A DNA stretch of 44,219 bases from Flavobacterium branchiophilum NBRC 15030 = ATCC 35035 (GCF_002217205.1 NZ_MUGT01000012.1:1-44219), one strand, 5' to 3'; positions 32,669-41,832 are shown, counted from the first letter of the stretch. Numbers and translations are program-made. The notes: generated from the sequence alone by a model not told the origin.

Positions 32669-35059
32669 ATGTCAGATTACAAAGATTTATTTATTGATAA
32701 TGATCAGCATCATAATAATAATGACAATATCGATTTTAAAGAAAACTTAGAAAAATATTTAGCACATTATAAATGGTTTTTATTAAGTATTTTTTTATGT
32801 TTAATTTCGGGAATTGTTTTTATCAAATATGCCAAACCCGTTTATCAATCTACAGCTACCATTTTACTAAAAAAAGACAAGTCGGGTGGTCCTTTGAATG
32901 AAATTTCGATGTTACAAGATTTAGGAGTGGGGGCAGGTAATAATTTTGTTGAAGACGAAATTCAAATTATTAAATCTATTCCTATAATAAGTAATGTTGT
33001 TGGTAAATTAAACTTAAATATTAAATGTTATAAAAAAACGAGTATTACACACAAAGTTATTGAGGTATATAGCAAAAGTTTACCATTTTATATTGTTCAT
33101 AAAAAACTGGATAGTAGTAGGGTAATAAATTCTGAAATTAAAATCAAATTTACAGATAAAAATCAATTTACTGTAAGTTCTGATAGTGTAAGTAATCAAA
33201 AATACCGTTTAGGGCAAACCATTAAAATTGGAGCCGATGAACTGATTTTTGTACCCAAAGCAGATTATAACAAATTGGTTACAAAGGATGTAGTGGAAGC
33301 AATGGAGTATAACATCATGGTAATTCCGTTTGATATTGCTGTGGATAATTATCGAAATGACATTCAAGTAAACCAAATCAGCAAAACATCTAATGCAGTT
33401 GAGTTAAGTTTAAAATCGGAAATACAAGCTCAAGGGCGTGATATTTTGAATGTTTTAGTCCAAGAATATATTGCCAATGGAATTGTAGATAAAAATCAGG
33501 TTGCTCTAAAAACAGCCGAATTTATCAATAAAAGAATTGTGGTTTTAGATGATGAATTGAATGTATTAGAAAAAAATGTTGAAAATTTTAAAAAACAAAA
33601 TAACCTTACAGATATAGTGTCTGAAGCCAAGATTTTTGTAGAAGGCCATGCCGAAATAGAAACTAAAATTCAAAATAATAATATTCAATTGGGGTTAATC
33701 AAATACATGCAAAATTATTTGAGTAAAACAAAAGAAGATTTAATTCCTACAAATATCGGACTTTCGGACTTGACGTTAGCAAAAAATATTGAAATGTATA
33801 ATGAGTTATTACTCAAAAAAAGGATGTTTGCTAAAAGTGTTACAGCTCAAAATCCAGAATGGATTAATTTAGCAAATTCTGTTGTAAGTTTACGCAAAAA
33901 TATTATAGATGCTCTAGAAAATCAAAGAAAATCTTTTGAAATAACAAGCAGTAATTTGCAATCGCAGAATACAAAAATCAATTCAAAAATTAGTGATATT
34001 CCTGTTCAAGAAAGAAAATTTAGAGAAATTTACAGACCTCAACAAACAAAAGAAGCATTATTCTTGTTTTTATTGCAAAAAAGAGAAGAAGCTACTATAA
34101 CATCTGTATCAACTTTGCCTTCGGCCAAAATTATTAATAAAGCCAACGGTTTATTTGAACCTATTTTTCCAAAAAAATCCTTAATTCTGGGAGTGTTTTT
34201 ATTCATTGGAATTTTAATCCCTTTTCTGATAATTTTTATAGGACAATTGTTGGATACCAAAATACATAATATTGGACAGCTAGAAAAATTGACTTCTGTT
34301 CCAATCATTGGAAATGTTGCAAAAGGAACAAATAAAACCCGAAGTATTGTTGAGAAAAATGACCGAACCAATATAGGTGAATCTTTACGTCATTTGATCG
34401 CTAATTTGAATTTTGTAACCAGTAATGCTAAAAATTCAACCATATTAGTAACTTCTACTATGAGTGGTGAAGGTAAATCGTTTGTGGCAGCAAATTTAGC
34501 TACTTATTTGGCTCACTCTGGTTATAAAGTAGTTTTGTTAGGTTTAGATTTACGTGCTCCTAAACTTTATGAGTATTTCAATATAGATAAAGCTAAAGGT
34601 ATAACGCATTTTATTACAGATAAAAATTTAACAGTTAAAGATATTATCAACCCTATTCGTGAAGTTCCTAATTTGGATTTGATTGACTCTGGTTTTATTA
34701 TTCCTAATTTTAATGAAATTATTCAAACTACTCGACTGACCGATCTTGTTGAAGAACTCAAAAAAACCTATGATTATGTCATTTTTGATACAGCACCTGT
34801 TGGTTTGGTATCAGATACTTTGCATTTGAATAATTTGGCTGATTTATGTCTTTTTGTAGTAAGGGCTAATTATTTAGATAAACGGATGTTGTTTGTAGTA
34901 GAAAAAATAAAAACGGACAAACGATTTAAGAAAATTAATTTAATTTTGAATGATGTAGATTTTACTTCAAACAAATATGGTTATGGCTACGGTTATGGCT
35001 TAGAAGAAAATGATACCTCTTGGTTTTCAAAAATTTTCAAAATATTTAAAAGAAAATAA
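32669..35059 (+). CDS. wzc: Wzc-like chain-length regulator and BY-kinase
   Basis: 796 residues. The N-terminal Wzz domain has a first membrane helix near 35-55 and a coiled-coil periplasmic region with a second helix near 505-525. The cytoplasmic C-terminus is a BY-type tyrosine kinase: Walker A STMSGEGKSFVAANLA near 594, Walker A' VVLLGLDLRAPKLY near 621 and Walker B YVIFDTAPVGLVSD near 703. The tail has a tyrosine cluster KYGYGYGYGLEE near 770-780, the autophosphorylation site in such kinases. It couples Wzy polymerisation and export. A strong terminator follows two bases after the stop. Confidence 0.9.
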   Translation: MSDYKDLFIDNDQHHNNNDNIDFKENLEKYLAHYKWFLLSIFLCLISGIVFIKYAKPVYQSTATILLKKDKSGGPLNEISMLQDLGVGAGNNFVEDEIQIIKSIPIISNVVGKLNLNIKCYKKTSITHKVIEVYSKSLPFYIVHKKLDSSRVINSEIKIKFTDKNQFTVSSDSVSNQKYRLGQTIKIGADELIFVPKADYNKLVTKDVVEAMEYNIMVIPFDIAVDNYRNDIQVNQISKTSNAVELSLKSEIQAQGRDILNVLVQEYIANGIVDKNQVALKTAEFINKRIVVLDDELNVLEKNVENFKKQNNLTDIVSEAKIFVEGHAEIETKIQNNNIQLGLIKYMQNYLSKTKEDLIPTNIGLSDLTLAKNIEMYNELLLKKRMFAKSVTAQNPEWINLANSVVSLRKNIIDALENQRKSFEITSSNLQSQNTKINSKISDIPVQERKFREIYRPQQTKEALFLFLLQKREEATITSVSTLPSAKIINKANGLFEPIFPKKSLILGVFLFIGILIPFLIIFIGQLLDTKIHNIGQLEKLTSVPIIGNVAKGTNKTRSIVEKNDRTNIGESLRHLIANLNFVTSNAKNSTILVTSTMSGEGKSFVAANLATYLAHSGYKVVLLGLDLRAPKLYEYFNIDKAKGITHFITDKNLTVKDIINPIREVPNLDLIDSGFIIPNFNEIIQTTRLTDLVEELKKTYDYVIFDTAPVGLVSDTLHLNNLADLCLFVVRANYLDKRMLFVVEKIKTDKRFKKINLILNDVDFTSNKYGYGYGYGLEENDTSWFSKIFKIFKRK

Positions 35060-35060
35060 A

Positions 35061-35102
35061 AAAAAAAGGCTGTCCTACATAAGTTTTGGACAGCCTTTTT
35101 TT
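35061..35102. terminator. Strong bidirectional terminator ending the polysaccharide locus
   Basis: AAAAAAAGGCTGTCC (35061-35075) and GGACAGCCTTTTTTT (35088-35102) form a perfect 15-bp stem with T-runs on both strands. It serves wzc and the convergent carboxylase gene. Confidence 0.92.
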
Positions 35103-35104
35103 AA

Positions 35105-36733
35105 TCATACTTGGATTATTCCTAAATTAAATTTTTTCTCAATCGGTGCATGATTGGCAGCTTCTATTCCCATCGATATCCATGTTCGAGTGTCTGTAGG
35201 ATTGATAATGGCATCTGTCCACAATCGTGCGGCTGCATAATAAGGCGATATTTGAGCATCATATTTGGCTTTTATGGCTTCAAATAGTTCTTTTTCTTTG
35301 ATTTCATCAACCATTTCCCCCTTTGCTTTCAAGGCCGAAGCTTCAATTTGCATCAATACTTTGGCGGCTTGGGTACCTCCCATTACAGCGAGTTCGGCAC
35401 TTGGCCAAGCAACAATTAGCCTTGGGTCGTATGCTTTGCCGCACATAGCATAATTTCCGGCTCCATAGGAATTACCAATGATAACCGTAAATTTTGGAAC
35501 AACCGAATTAGCAACTGCATTTACCATTTTGGCGCCATCTTTTATTATTCCTCCATGTTCTGATTTTGATCCAACCATAAATCCTGTTACATCTTGCAAA
35601 AATACCAATGGTATTTTCTTTTGATTACAATTTGCTATAAAGCGTGTTGCTTTGTCGGCACTATCAGAATAAATAACTCCTCCAAGCTGCATTTCTCCTT
35701 TTTTCGATTTTACAACTTTTCGTTGATTGGCAACAATCCCGACAGCCCAACCCTCTATTCTAGCATATCCCGTTACTATAGTTTGTCCATATCCTGCTTT
35801 ATATTCGTCAAACTCCGAATTATCAATTAGTCTATTTATGATTTCCATCATATCATAAGGCTCATTTCTGGACTTGGGCAATACTCCAAATAGTGCTTCT
35901 TCCAATAATTTTGGTTTTTGTGCTTTGATTCTGTTAAAACCTGCCACTTCAAATTGTCCCATTTTTCCCATCATGCGTTTGATTCTATCCAAAGCATCTT
36001 TATCATTAAGTGCCTTATAATCTGTTACGCCCGATATTTCGCAGTGGGTTGTTGCTCCACCAAGTGTTTCATTATCAATATTTTCGCCAATAGCGGCTTT
36101 TACTAAATAGCTTCCTGCTAAAAAAATACTCCCCGTTTGATCTACTATCATGGCTTCGTCAGACATTATTGGCAAGTAGGCACCGCCAGCCACACAACTG
36201 CCCATTACGGCTGCAATTTGAGTAATACCCATGCTACTCATTATAGCATTGTTTCTAAAAATTCTTCCAAAATGCTCCTTGTCTGGAAAAATTTCATCTT
36301 GCAAAGGCAAATATACCCCTGCAGAATCTACTAAATAAATGATGGGCAATTTGTTTTCAATGGCTATTTCTTGGGCCCTTAAATTTTTTTTTCCGGTAAT
36401 AGGAAACCATGCACCAGCTTTTACAGTTGCATCATTGGCCACTACAACACATTGAACACCAGAAACATAACCAATTTTTACTACAACACCACCCGAAGGA
36501 CAACCACCATGTTCGGCATACATACCGTCGCCTGCAAAAGCACCTATTTCGATATTGTTGGCTTTTTCATCTAACAAATAATCGAGTCGTTCTCGTGCCG
36601 TCATTTTACCTTCGGCATGTAATTTTGCTATCCGTTTTTCGCCACCACCTAACTGAACTTTTGCAAATCGTTTTCTAAGTTCTGATACTAAAAGTTTGTT
36701 ATGGTCTTCATTTATATTAAAATGTTCATTCAT
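35105..36733 (-). CDS. mccB: Acyl-CoA carboxylase carboxyltransferase beta subunit (MccB-like)
   Basis: 542 residues, usual length. It transfers carboxyl from biotin to an acyl-CoA, probably 3-methylcrotonyl-CoA in leucine breakdown. The pattern is right: GKMTARERLDYLLD near 42, GGCPSGGVVVKIGYVSGVQCVVVANDATVKAGA, then SMGITQIAAVMGSCVAGGAYLPIMSDEA near 166-193 and the C-terminal GGIIKDGAKMVNAVAN and GNSYGAGNYAMCGKAYDPR. Propionyl-CoA carboxylase subunits are relatives, but ATVKAGAW and the GGIIKDGAKM region favour MccB. The biotin subunit gene is not in the window. Confidence 0.85.
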   Translation of the reverse strand: MNEHFNINEDHNKLLVSELRKRFAKVQLGGGEKRIAKLHAEGKMTARERLDYLLDEKANNIEIGAFAGDGMYAEHGGCPSGGVVVKIGYVSGVQCVVVANDATVKAGAWFPITGKKNLRAQEIAIENKLPIIYLVDSAGVYLPLQDEIFPDKEHFGRIFRNNAIMSSMGITQIAAVMGSCVAGGAYLPIMSDEAMIVDQTGSIFLAGSYLVKAAIGENIDNETLGGATTHCEISGVTDYKALNDKDALDRIKRMMGKMGQFEVAGFNRIKAQKPKLLEEALFGVLPKSRNEPYDMMEIINRLIDNSEFDEYKAGYGQTIVTGYARIEGWAVGIVANQRKVVKSKKGEMQLGGVIYSDSADKATRFIANCNQKKIPLVFLQDVTGFMVGSKSEHGGIIKDGAKMVNAVANSVVPKFTVIIGNSYGAGNYAMCGKAYDPRLIVAWPSAELAVMGGTQAAKVLMQIEASALKAKGEMVDEIKEKELFEAIKAKYDAQISPYYAAARLWTDAIINPTDTRTWISMGIEAANHAPIEKKFNLGIIQV

Positions 36734-37042
36734 AATTGCTAATTTGATATTTTCTAATGGCTAAAGTACATTTTTTTTTCTAATAATTGAAATTATATTC
36801 GTTTAAATTTTGAAAAAAACAATATAATAATCAAAACACCAATCCTTACTTCTTTATTTTTTAACAAAAAATTATAATATAATATTTTTTTATAATTATA
36901 AAATATACTAAAAATTATACATTTTACATTTATTTTAATTTTTTTATAAAAAATATGTTTTTTTATTTGGAAATGTAAATTTTAATTACATAAATTTGCA
37001 CCGTTAAAAAAAAATAATACTAACCTTTAATAAAGCGAAGAG
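36734..37042. other. A/T-rich gap holding the leader promoter
   Basis: Extremely A/T-rich, without a gene on either strand. It must hold the divergent promoter of the carboxylase gene on the left. The plus-strand promoter at 36967-36998 is listed separately. Confidence 0.5.
36967..36998 (+). promoter_or_regulatory. Promoter of the leader peptide
   Basis: TTG (36967-36969), 21 bases, then TAAATTTG (36991-36998), a very good Bacteroidetes -33/-7 pair. The expected transcript start at about 37005 leaves a ~38-base 5' region before the ATG at 37043. Confidence 0.55.
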
Positions 37043-37126
37043 ATGTTTAATTATACTACTCCTACATTCAGTACCTTATCAACAGTTGTTGGTTTGTGTC
37101 ATCTTCGTGGTTTTTCTTTTAGATAG
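37043..37126 (+). CDS. 27-residue leader peptide with CHLRG motif
   Basis: ATG 37043 to TAG 37126. The peptide begins MFNYTTPTFSTLST and ends VVGLCHLRGFSFR. It sits 40 bases after a good promoter and 26 bases before a hairpin terminator (37152-37182), the layout of an attenuator leader. Codon choice is ordinary and the sequence is not low-complexity. No structural gene follows directly; rtcB starts 250 bases after the terminator. The compact CHLRG block suggests a conserved nascent peptide, but I cannot say what it senses. Confidence 0.55.
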   Translation: MFNYTTPTFSTLSTVVGLCHLRGFSFR

Positions 37127-37151
37127 CGTTTTAATTATATATAGAAAAAAT

Positions 37152-37182
37152 CCCGAAGTAAAGTTTAAATTCGGGCTTTTTT
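37152..37182 (+). terminator. Rho-independent terminator after the leader peptide
   Basis: CCCGAA (37152-37157) pairs with TTCGGG (37170-37175), followed by CTTTTTT. It closes the leader transcript and may act as an attenuator. Confidence 0.8.
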
Positions 37183-37431
37183 GTTTATTCTAGACACTTC
37201 AAAATATTATCCCGAAACCTTGTACTAGCTCCATTTTTTTGGATTGTAGCTTATAATTGTTTAAAAATTACAATTATTACCTTATATCTTTTTTTATTTA
37301 AAATCATATCTTTTTTTAAATAATGAAAGTGTTATTCAGCTTTTTATGAAAAAAAATAAAAAGTTATATTTCAATTTTATTATACATAAAATCGAATTAA
37401 TATCTTGACAATCAAGATAGTATATATAATC
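37183..37431. other. Gap between leader terminator and rtcB, with two small hairpins
   Basis: No gene is seen. ATAATTGT (37252-37259) and ACAATTAT (about 37269-37276) are a perfect inverted repeat. Closer to rtcB, TATCTTG (37401-37407) and CAAGATA (37413-37419) form a 7-bp hairpin around ACAAT, 12 bases before the ATG, where it could mask the ribosome binding site. Confidence 0.4.
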
Positions 37432-38809
37432 ATGGGAAATAAAATATCTGGAAAAGACTTAATAAAATTAGGTTTTCCAAAAAATAATGCAATAAATATT
37501 GCCTTGGGGCAAATTAATAGATATAGAAAAAGAGAAAAAAAAGAACCTATTTTGAATGAGGCAAAAGAGGTTTTGTTGTCGCCAGAAAAGTTTAAAAATC
37601 ATGGTACTTGGGGTAAAGTTGCCGAAGGATTGGTTAATCCTGTATCAATAAGAATGCACCAGTTGCATAATACACGAGCACCTTTTACCATTTTTGGAGA
37701 AAATGACATCGATGCTCAAGCAAAGTTTCAATTGTATGACGCATTAAAATTGCCCATATCGGTTGCAGGAGCGCTTATGCCCGATGCACATTCGGGTTAT
37801 GGATTGCCAATAGGTGGTGTTTTAGCAACTAATAATGCCGTAATTCCTTATGGCGTTGGGGTTGATATTGGATGTCGGATGAGTTTGTCTGTTTATGATT
37901 TGCCAGCTTCTTTTCTGAAAGGCAAAGACCATCAACTGCAAGCCATTTTGAAGAATCATACCAAATTTGGCATGACCGAAGTGCATCAAAATAAAGCTGA
38001 TCATGCCATTTTTAGCCATCACGGATTTCAAGATGTGCCGTTGCTGAAAAGTTTATTGACTAAAGCATACAAACAACTTGGTACTTCTGGTTGTGGAATT
38101 TGGCATTGTAGATTTACAAAATCCGCTTTCAGAATGGCATTTAGCCCCTGGCAGTTATTTGGCGGTTTTATCGCACAGTGGTTCGAGAGGACTTGGAGCC
38201 AATATTGCCAAACATTATACCTATTTAGCTACAAAACAATGTCCGTTACCCAAGCATGTTCAACATTTAGCATGGTTGGATTTGAACACACACGATGGAC
38301 AAGAATACTGGTTGGCAATGAATTTGGCTGGCGATTATGCAAAAGCCTGCCATGACGATATTCATAGACGCATAGCTAAAGCATTGGGCAGAAGAATTGC
38401 ATTGACCATAGAAAACCACCACAATTTTGCTTGGAAAGAAACTGTTAATAATCAAGAGTGTATTGTGCACAGAAAAGGGGCAACACCGGCGAGTTTGGGC
38501 GAGCTTGGCATTATTCCTGGTTCCATGACAGCACCAGGGTTTATTGTAAGAGGTAAAGGCAATTTGGAAAGTTTACAGTCGGCTTCACATGGTGCCGGAA
38601 GGCTTTATTCGAGGTCCAAATGCAAGTCTATTTTTACTCAAAGTGCAATTAAAAAAGAGTTGCAAAAATTTGATGTACAGCTCATTGGAGGAAATATAGA
38701 CGAAGCTCCAATGGCATACAAAAACATACAGCAAGTGATGAAAAACCAAGAGGAATTAGTTGAAATCATAGGAACGTTTACGCCAAAAATTGTAAGAATG
38801 GATGAATAG
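37432..38809 (+). pseudogene. rtcB2: RtcB2-type RNA ligase gene broken by a frameshift
   Basis: The RtcB frame starts at ATG 37432 (MGNKISGKDL); the open frame from TTG 37405 is a spurious extension. It reads normally to LGTSG at about 38091 and then shifts; the rest continues in another frame from VEFGIVDLQ to the stop at 38809. Relatives have GTSGGGNHFVEFG at this point, so about 14 bases and the metal-binding His of NHF are missing. Other metal/nucleotide motifs survive on either side: DIGCRM, VLSHSGSRG, ENHHNFAW and SHGAGRLYS. As read, no full-length or active ligase can be made. RtcB2 with PrfH rejoins cleaved 16S rRNA; the prfH partner follows 17 bp later and is intact. Confidence 0.85.
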
Positions 38810-38826
38810 TTTAAAAAAAAAAGATA

Positions 38827-39510
38827 ATGGAAAAAATAATACAAATTACCTCGGGAAGAGGGCCAGCCGAATGTGAGTGGGTGGTTGCACAAGTACTCAA
38901 AAAAATGCTAGAAGAAGCAGCAATTTATGGTATAAAACACAATATGCTATACAGAGAACCTGGAGCAGAAAATGGTACTGTGGCCACGGCATTGATCAAA
39001 TTAGAAGGACCAGAAGCAACTCGTTTTGTTGCTTCTTGGCTCGGCACAATTCTATGGATAGGAAAAAGTGCTTATAGAAAATTTCATAAAAGAAATAATT
39101 GGTATGTCGGAATTTTTGAAGTTCAAAGCAATCCAGAAGACCATTTTCAGGAATCGGATATTCGATACCAAGCCATTCGCAGTTCGGGTGCTGGAGGGCA
39201 GCACGTAAATAAAGTAAGTTCGGCCATTAGAGCTACGCATATTCCAACAGGCTTATCTGTTTTGGCTATGGATTCTCGATCGCAACATCAAAATAAAAAG
39301 TGGGCTACGAGTAGATTGCTTGAAAAATTAGCCGAAAAAGCTGATCAAAAAATCAAACAACAAATGCAACATACTTGGCTCAATCAAACACAAATTGAAA
39401 GAGGCAACCCTATTCGTACATTTGAAGGAAGTGATTTTAAACACAATAAAAAGGTTAAAAGTTTCAAGCCCGAAAGGCAAAAAGCTAAGCTAGAATTAAA
39501 AAAATATTGA
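38827..39510 (+). CDS. prfH: Peptide chain release factor H homologue
   Basis: 227 residues. The GGQ motif that enters the peptidyl-transferase centre is at 123-125 within [20 protein letters not shown]; the codon-recognition domain of RF1/RF2 is absent, as expected for PrfH. Residues 1-110 form the PrfH-specific N-terminal domain ([12 protein letters not shown] near 7-18). PrfH proteins release the peptide from ribosomes whose 16S decoding region has been cut, so that the RtcB2 partner can repair it. It looks fully intact while its rtcB2 partner is broken, so its function may be reduced to rescue without repair. Confidence 0.88.
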   Translation: MEKIIQITSGRGPAECEWVVAQVLKKMLEEAAIYGIKHNMLYREPGAENGTVATALIKLEGPEATRFVASWLGTILWIGKSAYRKFHKRNNWYVGIFEVQSNPEDHFQESDIRYQAIRSSGAGGQHVNKVSSAIRATHIPTGLSVLAMDSRSQHQNKKWATSRLLEKLAEKADQKIKQQMQHTWLNQTQIERGNPIRTFEGSDFKHNKKVKSFKPERQKAKLELKKY

Positions 39511-39568
39511 TATGAAATGTAACTGTTAGTTTACAATTATATAATCTATCATTATAAAAAATATAAAA

Positions 39569-40063
39569 ATGAAAAATGTAGATAAATATTTATTTCAAGC
39601 CATGGACAACTACCCATATTGGCTTGAAGGCACCATAGAATCGTTAGATTATGCCTTGTCTTATGACGAAAATAGCACTATGGCCTTGTGTTTAGCAGGA
39701 AGGATTCAAGCTGAACAATTATTGAACTATGAACAAGCAAAATGTTATTTTCAAAAAGCATTGTCAATAAATATTCATGCTTTAGAAGTCTATCCACATT
39801 TTATCCAAACATTACTTTGGAATGATGATTTGGACGAGGCAAAAAAATTAATTGCATTTGCTTTGACAGTAAAAGGAGTTTCTAAAATAGACATTTTGCT
39901 AAAAAAAATACAATTATTAGAACTACAATTCAAGATCAAAAAAGCACTAAAAATCATTTTAGAAATAAAAAGGCTCACAACTAATAATGATTATCAATCG
40001 ACTATTGAAGAGACAGAAAAAAGATTGAAAGATAAATTAAAGTCTATTAAAAAGAGCAATTAA
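39569..40063 (+). CDS. TPR-containing protein, hypothetical
   Basis: 164 residues with at least two or three tetratricopeptide helix pairs: SLDYALSYDENSTMALCLAGRIQAE near 23-48 and QAKCYFQKALSINIHALEVYPHF near 55-77 show the alternating small and bulky positions, and the rest is helical (DEAKKLIAFALTVKG). No signal peptide, no catalytic motif. TPR folds bind proteins; the partner is unknown. It follows prfH by about 60 bases and precedes a regulator gene by 72 bases with a candidate promoter. Confidence 0.65.
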   Translation: MKNVDKYLFQAMDNYPYWLEGTIESLDYALSYDENSTMALCLAGRIQAEQLLNYEQAKCYFQKALSINIHALEVYPHFIQTLLWNDDLDEAKKLIAFALTVKGVSKIDILLKKIQLLELQFKIKKALKIILEIKRLTTNNDYQSTIEETEKRLKDKLKSIKKSN

Positions 40064-40109
40064 TTTTTTTATTTTTGTTTGTTTTTTTAAATTTTAAAAA
40101 CAAATTAGC

Positions 40110-40117
40110 TAATTTTG
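40110..40117 (+). promoter_or_regulatory. Candidate -7 box for the Lrp-like regulator
   Basis: TAATTTTG matches TAnnTTTG, 19 bases before the ATG at 40136. The nearest upstream TTTG is 28 bases away, further than usual. Confidence 0.4.
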
Positions 40118-40135
40118 CTTTCAAATTGAAATCTA

Positions 40136-40606
40136 ATGAAAACAAATGCCTTGCAAATTGAAATTGACGGAATAGACAAAGAAATTTTGCGTGAACTGAT
40201 GGAAGATGCTCGAAAACCAATTTTGCAAATTGCAAATAAAATAGGCATTTCTGGAGCTGCTATTCATCAAAGATTACGAAAATTAGAACAATCTAATGTT
40301 ATTGCGGGTTCAAAACTTTTAATAAATCCCAAAGTTTTAGGTTACAATACAATGGCTTTTATTGGTGTATATTTGGATAAAGCATCTCGTAATGCCGATA
40401 CTATAAAAGAGTTGAAAAATATTCCAGAAGTGTTAGAATGTCATTATACTACTGGAAACTGGTCTGTTTTAGTGAAAATTATTTGTAATGATAATGAACA
40501 TTTAATGCGGTTATTAAACACAAAAATTCAAGCAATTGATGGTGTATCTCGAACAGAAACTTTTATTTCGCTAGACCAACAAATTAACCGTCAAATTCAA
40601 TTATAA
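40136..40606 (+). CDS. Lrp/AsnC family transcriptional regulator
   Basis: 156 residues. A winged helix-turn-helix at about 8-60: IDGIDKEILRELMEDARKPI and IANKIGISGAAIHQRLRKLEQSNVI. The ligand-binding RAM/AsnC domain follows (about 70-150), with FIGVYLDKASRNADTI and IPEVLECHYTTGNWSVLVKI. Members respond to amino acids and related metabolites and often control the next gene; the cyclase-family gene starts 11 bp downstream, suggesting that gene or its substrate as target. The ATG directly after the promoter box supports this start. Confidence 0.88.
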   Translation: MKTNALQIEIDGIDKEILRELMEDARKPILQIANKIGISGAAIHQRLRKLEQSNVIAGSKLLINPKVLGYNTMAFIGVYLDKASRNADTIKELKNIPEVLECHYTTGNWSVLVKIICNDNEHLMRLLNTKIQAIDGVSRTETFISLDQQINRQIQL

Positions 40607-40617
40607 TTTTATAAAAT

Positions 40618-41385
40618 ATGAAAGCTATTATCAACAATATTCATCAAATAGATCTAAATAAACCTATTGATATTTCGATACCTTTATCAAATACTGATGA
40701 TAATCCTATTGCGTGGTACCTTTCAAAACCAACTATACAACCCGTTCAAATGGACAATTGGACGGGTAGTGTAGCTGCTGGTAGCAGTACTAACTTTAAC
40801 AATATTTCTTTTAATCCTCATGCACACGGTACACATACTGAATGTATTGGTCATCTTACAAATGAATTTTATAGTGTCAATAAAACGCTTGATTGTTTTT
40901 TTTTCTTGGCAAAATTAATTACAGTAATGCCAGAAAAAATAAATGATGATTATCAAATAGGACTTAGTCAAATAGAACCGTTATTACATGATAATGCTGT
41001 TTGTAAAGCGTTAATTATAAGGACATTACCGAACAAACCCGCTAAAAAAAGCAGGAAATATTCCAATACGAATCCACCATATATTACAAAAGAAGCTGCA
41101 TTATTTATAAAAAAACAAGGTGTTAAGCATTTGTTAGTTGATTTACCAAGCCTTGACAAGGAAAAAGACGATGGACAACTAGAAGCACACAAAGCTTTTT
41201 GGAACATCAAAACTGTAAATCCTATCAATCAAGATGCACGTTTTGAGGCCACTATAACGGAAATGATTTTTGCAAAGAATGATATTGAAGATGGCTTTTA
41301 TTATTTGAATTTACAAATTGCTCCTTTTGAAAACGATGCAACTCCATCAAAACCTATATTATATAAAATAGAAAATTTTTTATAA
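40618..41385 (+). CDS. Cyclase family protein (kynurenine formamidase-like)
   Basis: 255 residues. The metal-binding signature of the cyclase/KynB hydrolase family is visible as FNPHAHGTHTECIGH near 61-75 (HxGTHxx variant), where Asp of the usual HxGTHxD is Glu. The following segments ALIIRTLPNK and HLLVDLPSLDKEKDDG near 178-193 also fit. It may hydrolyse a formamide or a similar amide. The exact substrate is unknown. It is in an operon with the Lrp-like gene, which suggests amino-acid-linked metabolism such as tryptophan breakdown. Confidence 0.75.
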   Translation: MKAIINNIHQIDLNKPIDISIPLSNTDDNPIAWYLSKPTIQPVQMDNWTGSVAAGSSTNFNNISFNPHAHGTHTECIGHLTNEFYSVNKTLDCFFFLAKLITVMPEKINDDYQIGLSQIEPLLHDNAVCKALIIRTLPNKPAKKSRKYSNTNPPYITKEAALFIKKQGVKHLLVDLPSLDKEKDDGQLEAHKAFWNIKTVNPINQDARFEATITEMIFAKNDIEDGFYYLNLQIAPFENDATPSKPILYKIENFL

Positions 41386-41386
41386 G

Positions 41387-41743
41387 ATGAATATTCAAGA
41401 TTTATATGACTTTTGCGAGGCTAAAAAAGGAGTAACACAGCATTTTCCATTTGATCAAGACACACTTGTTTTTAAAGTTGGGGGCAAAATATTTTGTTTA
41501 ACGTCATTAGATTCATGGGAAAAAGCAACACCATCTATCAATCTAAAATGCGATCCAGAAAAAGCCATGGAGCTTCGAGCCAATCATCAAGGTATCAAAC
41601 CAGGTTACCACATGAATAAAAAACATTGGAATACCGTAATGGTAAATCAAGAGGTTTCAAACCAACTTTTGATTACACTAATCGATCATTCCTATCAGTT
41701 GGTTTTTGATAGTTTGCCACAAAAAATAAAAAAGGAGCTATAA
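41387..41743 (+). CDS. MmcQ/YjbR family DNA-binding-like protein
   Basis: 118 residues, a one-domain CyaY-like fold. The pattern fits: VTQHFPFDQDTLVFKVGGKIFCLTS near 17-40, SINLKCDPEKAMELRANHQGIKPGYHMNKKHWNTV near 50-84, and the final QLVFDSLPQK. The family is widespread and mainly uncharacterised. It starts one base after the cyclase stop, so the two are translated from one transcript. Confidence 0.85.
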   Translation: MNIQDLYDFCEAKKGVTQHFPFDQDTLVFKVGGKIFCLTSLDSWEKATPSINLKCDPEKAMELRANHQGIKPGYHMNKKHWNTVMVNQEVSNQLLITLIDHSYQLVFDSLPQKIKKEL

Positions 41744-41785
41744 GTTGTTGCCTAAATATATTTGGTATAAAATGAATAGTAAAAA

Positions 41786-41811
41786 AAAGCCTCAAACATT
41801 TTTGAGGCTTT
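41786..41811. terminator. Bidirectional terminator between convergent genes
   Basis: AAAGCCTCAAA (41786-41796) and TTTGAGGCTTT (41801-41811) form a perfect 11-bp stem around loop CATT. It lies between the YjbR-like gene and the convergent beta-barrel gene, and has A/T runs on both sides. Confidence 0.85.
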
Positions 41812-41832
41812 ATATTTGAAATGTGATAAAAA

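Noticed and set aside
36137..36678. Plus-strand open frames rich in His and Gln over the carboxylase gene
   Set aside because: They are out-of-frame readings of the minus-strand carboxylase, with low-complexity composition.
37405..38809. Programmed ribosomal frameshift in rtcB2
   Set aside because: No slippery sequence is seen at the junction, and the shift removes four to five conserved residues including the metal-binding His, so a frameshift would not restore a working enzyme.
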